The notes under the pieces: model-generated | The model's input: the letters and a program-made list of their open reading frames with translations, nothing else | Told to the model about the DNA's origin: nothing | The model's database searches: none | Source: SZAS-7 sp964514655 | Lineage (GTDB): Bacteria; Chlamydiota; Chlamydiia; Chlamydiales; FEN-1388 | Assembly: GCA_964514655.1 (NCBI GenBank) | Contig: CAZEQY010000001.1 | Location: 124,001-188,000, forward strand | DNA: 64,000 nt | Reading direction: 5' to 3' | Part shown: positions 57,808 through 64,000 of the stretch, piece by piece | Numbering within the stretch: position 1 is the stretch's first letter | How the letters are laid out: each line of letters begins with the position of its first letter | Position numbers and translations under genes: made by a program

Positions 57808-60545
57808 AAATGTTCTACCATTGGTATATGATAATGTAGTGTCGTGTTTGTTTTTAAATATTCCTCAAGAAACTCTTTTGAATCGGGACAATGATGTGTA
57901 AGAGGCCCTTCCAATCCAACAAGTATAGGATCAATGTAGCGCAACTTTCTTATGACTGGAGGAAGCTTAGTAGGTGTTTGCGAAACACTAAAAGGCATAT
58001 TTGGCCCCACCTGCTCAAGAACCCCTTTATATGGGCTATGGGCTATTTTTTCGAGGAGGTGGTCGTCCGTTTTAAAAAAGTCCCCCTCAGAAAGCATCCC
58101 ATTTTTTAGCATGCGTTGAAGCACGACTGTCACAGCAAGAGAGGCAGCCTCTACCTTTGGATCAAAGTACACTTCTTTATTTACCTCGATAAACTTTCTA
58201 AAGATAAGTCGCGCTGTATCAAGGTCCTTGCAACGAATTTCACCACTTTCATCTACCACAAGGTTGTGCACTATAGCAGCGTATTCTGGTTGAAAAATGC
58301 GACCAACAGCCAACAAGTCACGTATGCAGTAGTCTAATCTATCGACATTAAGCCGTTTTCCTTTCACAAGCGGCAAATCGTGACAGTTCAGCTCTTTTAT
58401 GCTAAGACCAAAGGAATCACAGGTTTTTTTTGCATCTTCTGAATCCAAAAACCTCTCCCTTACTACCTCGTGAAAATCTTGCATTTTATGAGCAAAGACA
58501 AGGTCTGCAAGGTGCGAAAAGGCAGCATGAGAGATGTCATGCAAAAGAGCGGCAATCTGTTCTGACTCGCTTGCTCCAAGTAACTGAGCAAGGCTAAGTA
58601 CGCCAAGAGAATGATCGTAGCGACTTGTAGACTGCCTTGGGTCAATAAGGTAGGCAACGCCATTTTGACGGATACCTTTAAGGCGCCTTACAAGTGGAGT
58701 TTCTAAAAGGCCAGCAATTTTTGTAGATACCTGTATTGGTCCATACAGCGTCTGTATCATAGCGGACTCCTTTTTTGTATTTAAGGATTTAGGCTGTAGG
58801 GTTCTTGAGCCGTCACGATAGATAGTCATACCTTTGAGGCCGTACTGGAAACAGGTGCCAAATACATGCTCAACATCCTGTATGGTAGCACTACTTGGAA
58901 GGTTTATGGTTTTTGAAATACCTTCATCCACATGGCGCTGAAAAACTGACGTCATTTTCATATGGGCATGAGGCGTAAGCTCAAGTGCGCATTTAAACAC
59001 CTCTTTTACTTCTGACGGCAAATCCGTCTCCTGCACACTTCCGGTTTGTTCTACATGTTCATAAATTGATTTGAAATTGCCGCTATAGCCATGTTTTTCG
59101 CACTCTCTTTGAAGTGCATCTTTAAAGGCTTGATCAGCAACAAGTCTAAAAGGAGGCTCTATAGATCCGGTAACTCCGCCAAGTAGCGAGCTTCTTCCTG
59201 ATGGAGGAAGAATGGTTGTGGATATATTGCGAATGCCAAGTTTTTGAAATCTCGCTTCAAGCCATTCCCAATCATCACCTGTAACAAAAGAACTAGGGTG
59301 GCGACTAAATGGCTGGATGAAAAGCTCTTTTCGAGTTCCTTCTGTATGAAAGTAAGGAAAAGGCCCCCTATCTTCGGCAAGAGTAATCGATGCATTTTTA
59401 CTTTCAAAGTTGATTAGGCTCATAACGTCAAGAGCTAAATCCCTTCCCTCTTGTGAGTCATACGGAAGTCCTAAAGCGTGCAGCATTTCGCTAAAGCCGC
59501 ATACACCTACACCAATTCTTCGGATGGAAGAGACCATTTTGCGACTTTCTTCTGTAGGCATAGTGTCGATATTAGCTTCCACAGCATTATCTAAGAGGGT
59601 TACGATAGTCCGAACTGCAGTTTTAAGTGCTTCTTGGTCGATCGTCTTATTTTTTACAAAGCGCGGCAGGTTGAGATAAGCAAATTGGCACACCTCACCG
59701 TCAAACATCGACACCTCGCCGCAAGGCACTACCGCTTCTAGGGTCCCCAGCTGTGGAACGCGATTGAGCTGATTCATACGATCCATAAAGATGACGCCGG
59801 GATCTCCTGTAGCGTGGGCGTTTTTTGCAATTTCGTACATTAGGTACTCTGGTTCTACCTGTGTACCATCTTTCAATGTGAAAAGCGTTTTATTTTCCCA
59901 GGCACTCATGAAGGCGTTTGTCATGTTAACGGAAATATTAAATTTCCATTCACGAATAGTGGGGTTTTCTTTCTTTATACGAATAAAGTCCAGCACTCTC
60001 GGATGATCGACTGATAACATTCCCATGTTGCTACAGGAACGCTCGATTTTTCCCTGTTGCACCTCTTTTACAGCCATATCATTTAGGAATATAACCATTG
60101 AAACAGGATCAGCCAGATCGTCAAAACAAAAGCCCGTTCCCATGCCTCTTGTGTGATAATCTCCCACCATCTTTGCTATTTGTTCCCTTGACATTTTACT
60201 CAGGCGAAGAGGCGGAATAGAGCAAGCGGAAATGCTTTTACCATCTCTTCTACCGGCGTTTGTCAGCATAGGGCTACCTAAGATTACTTGAGAGGTAACG
60301 ACTTGGTGCAAGAAGGCTTGTCTATGCCGTTCGACTTGAGGTGTTCCGTAAAATCTGACTCCAGCTTGAGCTAGGTGTTGTGTAGCCCGAGAAAACACCC
60401 CGAAGAGAGTCTCGTCATGGTCAGCCATTTTATTGATTCGTAAAAAATCAATAAGCTCTTGGCCTTGGTTGAGGATTCCGGAACGTCTCAGTGTTTGAGT
60501 AACAGTCGCTGATCGAGATTGACATACCGCGCGAAAAATATTCAT
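57801..60545 (-). CDS. Fusion of a class II ribonucleotide-reductase-like domain and a SAMHD1-like HD domain
   Basis: 914 residues. Residues 1-595 follow the B12-type (class II, NrdJ) reductase: SACSIPP (Cys108), GTGFCFDDL, SNMGMLSVDHP, NISVNMTNAFM, DPGVIFMDRMN, VPCGEV (Cys275, Glu277), EVCQF (Cys286), SGRSSLLGG, and the closing GMTIYRDGSR. The usual NPCGE is VPCGE, so the catalytic Asn is Val273. No C-terminal Cys pair is seen. Residues 596-914 are an HD phosphohydrolase like SAMHD1: LLETPLVRRLKGIRQNG, His645, His669-Asp670 (LLHDISHAAFSH) and Asp735 (VDRLDY), all intact. First gene of the operon with the kinase-like and adenylate-kinase-like genes. Confidence 0.87.
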   Translation of the reverse strand: MNIFRAVCQSRSATVTQTLRRSGILNQGQELIDFLRINKMADHDETLFGVFSRATQHLAQAGVRFYGTPQVERHRQAFLHQVVTSQVILGSPMLTNAGRRDGKSISACSIPPLRLSKMSREQIAKMVGDYHTRGMGTGFCFDDLADPVSMVIFLNDMAVKEVQQGKIERSCSNMGMLSVDHPRVLDFIRIKKENPTIREWKFNISVNMTNAFMSAWENKTLFTLKDGTQVEPEYLMYEIAKNAHATGDPGVIFMDRMNQLNRVPQLGTLEAVVPCGEVSMFDGEVCQFAYLNLPRFVKNKTIDQEALKTAVRTIVTLLDNAVEANIDTMPTEESRKMVSSIRRIGVGVCGFSEMLHALGLPYDSQEGRDLALDVMSLINFESKNASITLAEDRGPFPYFHTEGTRKELFIQPFSRHPSSFVTGDDWEWLEARFQKLGIRNISTTILPPSGRSSLLGGVTGSIEPPFRLVADQAFKDALQRECEKHGYSGNFKSIYEHVEQTGSVQETDLPSEVKEVFKCALELTPHAHMKMTSVFQRHVDEGISKTINLPSSATIQDVEHVFGTCFQYGLKGMTIYRDGSRTLQPKSLNTKKESAMIQTLYGPIQVSTKIAGLLETPLVRRLKGIRQNGVAYLIDPRQSTSRYDHSLGVLSLAQLLGASESEQIAALLHDISHAAFSHLADLVFAHKMQDFHEVVRERFLDSEDAKKTCDSFGLSIKELNCHDLPLVKGKRLNVDRLDYCIRDLLAVGRIFQPEYAAIVHNLVVDESGEIRCKDLDTARLIFRKFIEVNKEVYFDPKVEAASLAVTVVLQRMLKNGMLSEGDFFKTDDHLLEKIAHSPYKGVLEQVGPNMPFSVSQTPTKLPPVIRKLRYIDPILVGLEGPLTHHCPDSKEFLEEYLKTNTTLHYHIPMVEHLC
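58758..58771 (-). promoter_or_regulatory. Internal ribosome-binding site and ATG ahead of the HD domain
   Basis: On the minus strand AAAAAAGGAG, six bases and ATG stand in frame at codon 596, exactly where a free-standing HD protein would begin (MIQTLYGPIQV). It is among the best ribosome-binding sites in the window. The HD domain may therefore also be made alone. Confidence 0.6.
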
Positions 60546-60658
60546 ATTATGGATTAGCTATAAAAAGTTGGGACTCAGCGGAAAATAATACGCTGAGCTT
60601 CCATTTTTGTGCAATTTGTAGCCTTTTCTGTAGAACCTACACTAGAAGCGAAAAAAAA

Positions 60659-60686
60659 TTGAGGACAATATTTTTTCAGGCATAAT
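60659..60686 (+). promoter_or_regulatory. Possible promoter in the 258-base AT-rich gap
   Basis: TTGAGG (60659-60664), 16 bases, CATAAT (60681-60686) stand about 118 bases upstream of the ATG at 60804. The rest of the gap (60546-60803) is AT-rich with no gene; a second TTGAGGAG lies near 60757. Confidence 0.35.
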
Positions 60687-60803
60687 AAAATTTATAAACA
60701 ATTAACATACAGTATTTTATGCGTATTAAATAAATATTTTTACACAAATGCAGCTTGAGGAGTAAAATTGGGGTAGAGAGTGGTTGAATCAAAAGGAGGA
60801 TAT

Positions 60804-61391
60804 ATGTCAGTAGAACTATTTAAAGAAGCGCAAAGCTTTTTCTCAAAGTACGTTCTTAAAGATGAAAAGAATGAACGTGTTGGCGAGTTGTGGTTTTCTG
60901 ATCCATCTCGCGTGAACGTAAAAGGCAAAATTGATGTTAAGGTACTTACTCAACAAGAGCGTGCATTACTTCATTTTAGCATCACAGGCGAAATTCCAAA
61001 AGGATTCAACCTAAAACAGCTACAAGACGCATTACAAGGACTGAAAGGAAAATCCGTTAGGACTGAAGGAGAGATTGACTATGAACATTCCACGCTTAGC
61101 TCGATGGCAAAAAAAATGCAACACGTAGCCAAGCGCGCAATAAAAGGTAACGTAATTAAGACAGATCATCTATATCAAGCAATCGAAGAAAAAGAAAAAG
61201 CAATTGAAAGCTTGTGGTCGCAAGTAGAAAAGAGTAAAAAAGGAAACCTCGAGCAACCTCACCTCAACGAAATAAGGGAGCAGTTTTTTATGATGGTTCG
61301 CTCCATGCCACAATCAAGATACGATGAACTTAGTAAACTTACTCCGGACGAAATCTACGCTCGTGTGCTTGCGCAAATGAAACAAAAATAA
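60804..61391 (+). CDS. Hypothetical helical cytoplasmic protein
   Basis: 195 residues from ATG 60804, which has AAAGGAGG four bases upstream, the strongest ribosome-binding site seen here; high expression is likely. A short beta-rich middle (RVNVKGKIDVKVLTQQERALL, shown in part) lies between an N-terminal helix and a long, Lys/Glu-rich helical C-terminal half. No signal peptide, membrane segment or Cys. I do not recognise a family. Single gene, followed by a strong stem-loop. Confidence 0.7.
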   Translation: MSVELFKEAQSFFSKYVLKDEKNERVGELWFSDPSRVNVKGKIDVKVLTQQERALLHFSITGEIPKGFNLKQLQDALQGLKGKSVRTEGEIDYEHSTLSSMAKKMQHVAKRAIKGNVIKTDHLYQAIEEKEKAIESLWSQVEKSKKGNLEQPHLNEIREQFFMMVRSMPQSRYDELSKLTPDEIYARVLAQMKQK

Positions 61392-61409
61392 GATCCTTTT
61401 TCAAAAAAA

Positions 61410-61441
61410 ATGCCTGTTTTCATCAACATAAAAACAGGCAT
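61410..61441. terminator. Bidirectional intrinsic terminator
   Basis: ATGCCTGTTTT, a 10-base loop and AAAACAGGCAT form a perfect 11-bp stem between two convergent genes. On the minus strand it is followed by TTTTTTTT, an excellent terminator for the metalloprotease gene. On the plus strand it is followed by CTTCTTTTA. Confidence 0.9.
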
Positions 61442-61452
61442 CTTCTTTTACC

Positions 61453-64000
61453 TTAGCTAGCAAGCGGAGGTAAGGGCGCATCAATGACGATGCTTGCATT
61501 TGGAACTTCTTCTGTAAAGTACTCATCCAATTGCTTACCGGTACCATCAAAGGTTACATTGACGCAGACTAATCTGATATTGCCCGTATCAGAAAACTCT
61601 GGGCTATGACCTGCTACATCAAATACGATGCTATCAGTGCCATCAGCACTTAGTGCGTGAGGTCCATCTACAATAAATGATCCAACAGGTGTTCCGTCAG
61701 ATGTAAACTGCAACAATGTCACTCTCCACTCACCAGCAGGCACTGTTACCGAAATGCTTTCTGGACCGCCATCCTCTGGCCTTGTTACGTTAAACGCATA
61801 TGTTCTAAGCGCAAGAGCATCTGTCTCAAAATGCTCAGGCAAGGTGCGTATAAACGTCTCGCCGGTATAAGGCGTATTATAATCAGGAGGGATTATATCA
61901 TTATTGTCCATCTGCTGCCAAAAATTTGCAGTCTGTTCAACACCGTATACTGTTGTAACTTCTAAAATCTTGTTAAAGCCACTATATTCTGTGTTGTAAA
62001 TCCAGTAGGGAAAGTAGTTTCTCCACTGGGGCGGAATACTTGTGTTATTACGTAAAAGCGTGATAGAAATGCTATAGTCATTCCACACGTCTTTTATGTT
62101 TTTACCAAACAAATCACCAAGCGCAAGGTCTATAGCGGCACTACCGCCAACATCATTTAGAGGCACAGCCGCATAAGAATCTGGAATATTATTCTGTTCT
62201 AACAAAGGCCCAAGAGTCTTGTTTGAAAGCACATCCATTGTACGGCGCATAACCTGGTTATTGTAGTCAAATTGATCCTGCAAGTACTTCCACCATATAC
62301 CCATTCCATATGTTGAAAGACCAAAAGAGTCAGGTGTCATAGCAGTAAACTCGCCGCGCATCGTACGAATAAGCCTTTGTGTAAAGGCTCTAACACGAAG
62401 AGGGGCAAAGACTGGCCCTGAGGCATGAGTGTCTAGCTCTATACCGACAGCCATGCCTTCTGCGGGCAAAAAGTCAATTACTCCACTTGCAAATTGCGCC
62501 TGGTGGGTAAATTCATGGGCATTTACATTTATAAAATCTTCTGCTGCCGTGACATTTGTAGGAACTGCTGTCGTAGCAACATTTTCAGGGTATGAGACTA
62601 CTCCCTTTAATACATCAAGCGGAAGCTTTAGCCCATCAAAATTCCAAAGCGGATTATCCCAAAGCGATATCGAAGAGACCATACTATAGTGCTCTTTTAG
62701 TTTTGTTATAGGATTATCGCCATGAGCACAACGGCGCCCATGATATTCTTGAGATGGGATTATTACAGGATCAATACCACTTGCGTGAGCATTGATGTCA
62801 GGTATGGGCATTGCATAACAGTCAAAGGCTTTTGAGCCACCATTCATGGCGTTAGCAACAACTCCCATATAAAATAGTGTTGAATCATCAAAATCAGGGA
62901 TGATGTCTCTGATGGGAAGGGCGTTATCAAAAAACTCTACATTTGCATTTTGTGCAACACGGCTACGTATCGTCACAAAGTCTGATACTTGGGCAAATAG
63001 CTCTGCCTTTTTCAAGCTCGATGCTACTAAATTGCCGGACTTATTGCGTCCAAACACCTTAAAGCTACCATCAAAGCCGGCTAAGTGCTCCGTATAGGCA
63101 ACATATAGGTCGGGATTGCCTACATCAACCACCCTAGAAGTCAAAAAGTACTTGTCTGTATCGGTCGTTGGCACGTGAATAGTTAACACATGCCAGTATG
63201 CATCATAAAAAGCCATCGGGCGTACATCAATGCACTTTTGATAACGGCAAAAATCAGTAGTTATTGGAATTCTTGTTGGATAGCCATAACCATTCTTCTG
63301 CTTACTTGTGCTGCTCTTATAAGTGTCTAAGACAAAATATTCTTCTGCGTATGGATTAGTAGAGGCATGTAGGTCCACATAAGCTGGTATCTTGCTTTTA
63401 TGCTTGCTAGATGAGTCCTCATCATCCCAAACAAGACGTAAAGCTACATATGGCTTCAGCAGACCAAACACCGGATCACCTTGTCCTGCCGGAAAGGTCC
63501 AGATAAACTGATTGCTAAACTTTTTAAACGTATCGCTTCCTTGGATTTCGAACCCACGCTCGGCAAAATAAGGGATATTATGCTGATAGATGTTTTCAAC
63601 AGTATTTGGAAATAGCGTTGTCATGGGCTGTGTAACAACAGGATCTAAAAAGTCGCCACTAGGATATTTTGCCTCTAAAGCGCCATGATAGCGCAAGGGA
63701 AATTTCTTAAAGTTAGAGTTGTACGATTTTTTGAACCCACCATCTAGGTCGAGGGAGCCATCCTTATGATAGCCATATACCATTGATCGAGGATCTGCTT
63801 CTGTTCCTGCAAAAACAGGCTTTAGCGGTATTGTAAAGTCTTTTACAACTTGTAACTGACTTACAGCCGAGTCAAAGAGCAGCTGCTGCCACACAAATTG
63901 GTGTTGAATAGCGTCTGCCTCTTTCAGCCAGAGGTTATCGTAAATTGGTTGGTAGGATAGATCGACCGGACAATCTTTTGCTAAAAGGGTATTTTCTGCC
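61453..64000 (-). CDS. Large zinc metalloprotease (gluzincin type), N-terminal part outside window
   Basis: At least 849 residues. The frame is open through the window edge, so the GTG at 63894 is not the start. The zinc motif is NAHEFTHQAQ (HExxH), followed about 18 residues on by LPAEGMAVGIE, with the likely third ligand Glu and the EGxA pattern of gluzincins. The large upstream part has repeated beta-type segments. The C-terminal ~110 residues (ESISVTVPAGEWRVTLLQF to the end) look like a beta-sandwich accessory domain. Probably secreted, but the signal peptide would lie outside the window. Substrate unknown. Confidence 0.82.
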   Translation of the reverse strand, partial: AENTLLAKDCPVDLSYQPIYDNLWLKEADAIQHQFVWQQLLFDSAVSQLQVVKDFTIPLKPVFAGTEADPRSMVYGYHKDGSLDLDGGFKKSYNSNFKKFPLRYHGALEAKYPSGDFLDPVVTQPMTTLFPNTVENIYQHNIPYFAERGFEIQGSDTFKKFSNQFIWTFPAGQGDPVFGLLKPYVALRLVWDDEDSSSKHKSKIPAYVDLHASTNPYAEEYFVLDTYKSSTSKQKNGYGYPTRIPITTDFCRYQKCIDVRPMAFYDAYWHVLTIHVPTTDTDKYFLTSRVVDVGNPDLYVAYTEHLAGFDGSFKVFGRNKSGNLVASSLKKAELFAQVSDFVTIRSRVAQNANVEFFDNALPIRDIIPDFDDSTLFYMGVVANAMNGGSKAFDCYAMPIPDINAHASGIDPVIIPSQEYHGRRCAHGDNPITKLKEHYSMVSSISLWDNPLWNFDGLKLPLDVLKGVVSYPENVATTAVPTNVTAAEDFINVNAHEFTHQAQFASGVIDFLPAEGMAVGIELDTHASGPVFAPLRVRAFTQRLIRTMRGEFTAMTPDSFGLSTYGMGIWWKYLQDQFDYNNQVMRRTMDVLSNKTLGPLLEQNNIPDSYAAVPLNDVGGSAAIDLALGDLFGKNIKDVWNDYSISITLLRNNTSIPPQWRNYFPYWIYNTEYSGFNKILEVTTVYGVEQTANFWQQMDNNDIIPPDYNTPYTGETFIRTLPEHFETDALALRTYAFNVTRPEDGGPESISVTVPAGEWRVTLLQFTSDGTPVGSFIVDGPHALSADGTDSIVFDVAGHSPEFSDTGNIRLVCVNVTFDGTGKQLDEYFTEEVPNASIVIDAPLPPLAS

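Overview
The window looks like a chromosomal segment of an environmental chlamydia (phylum Chlamydiae, amoeba- or animal-associated families rather than the genus Chlamydia). This rests on several gene neighbourhoods that I remember from Chlamydia trachomatis: dppF-dppD next to a DUF47 protein and a PiT phosphate permease, oppA-oppB-oppC, nth-mnmE-psd, a UDP-sugar pyrophosphorylase next to gpsA, and ruvC/ruvA. Base composition is moderate. The genus cannot be fixed from what is seen. There are no rRNA or tRNA genes, transposases or CRISPR arrays.

Layout. 1-7.9 kb: end of an exported short-chain dehydrogenase, a zinc-ribbon membrane protein, RmuC, the DppF/DppD ATPases, DUF47-PiT phosphate uptake, a secreted protein and an ASCH protein. 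8-16.9 kb: an exported ATP-grasp-like enzyme, three tandem collagen-like surface proteins with a common head domain, an exported beta-propeller and a small secreted protein. 17-22 kb: a peptide ABC importer (OppA, OppB, OppC) whose ATPases are probably the DppD/DppF pair at 2-4 kb. 22-25 kb: glycogen phosphorylase. 24.8-28.6 kb: four consecutive exported enzymes (glycosyltransferase-like, methyltransferase, alpha-1,2-fucosyltransferase, circularly permuted D-amino-acid-oxidase-like flavoprotein). 28.6-37.9 kb: an amino-acid-binding lipoprotein, a YfiH/LACC1 protein, a large protein, a 1653-residue repeat protein and a nucleotide-sugar epimerase. 38-46.9 kb: coiled-coil protein, RuvC, RuvA, exported Stealth phosphotransferase, GT9 glycosyltransferase, UDP-sugar pyrophosphorylase, GpsA and two tandem WNK-like kinases. 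46.9-49.9 kb: an accessory segment with an IQ-motif/CaaX-box protein and two toxin-antitoxin pairs (MntA/HepT, MazE/MazF). 50-64 kb: Nnr, an alanine symporter, Nth, MnmE, a small secreted protein, Psd, an unusual operon (ribonucleotide-reductase-like/HD fusion, exported choline-kinase-like protein, exported adenylate kinase), a small protein and a secreted metalloprotease.

The strongest theme is export of enzymes that need ATP, SAM, NAD(P) or nucleotide sugars. At least nine such enzymes start with a Sec-type signal peptide. Because these cofactors are not normally available in a periplasm, I infer delivery onward to the host or its organelles. The second theme is eukaryote-like features: WNK-like kinases, an IQ motif, a CaaX box and a GNPTAB-like Stealth enzyme. 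The most unusual single gene is the 914-residue fusion of a B12-type ribonucleotide-reductase-like domain, which lacks a key active-site Asn and the C-terminal Cys pair, to an intact SAMHD1-like HD domain that carries its own internal ribosome-binding site.
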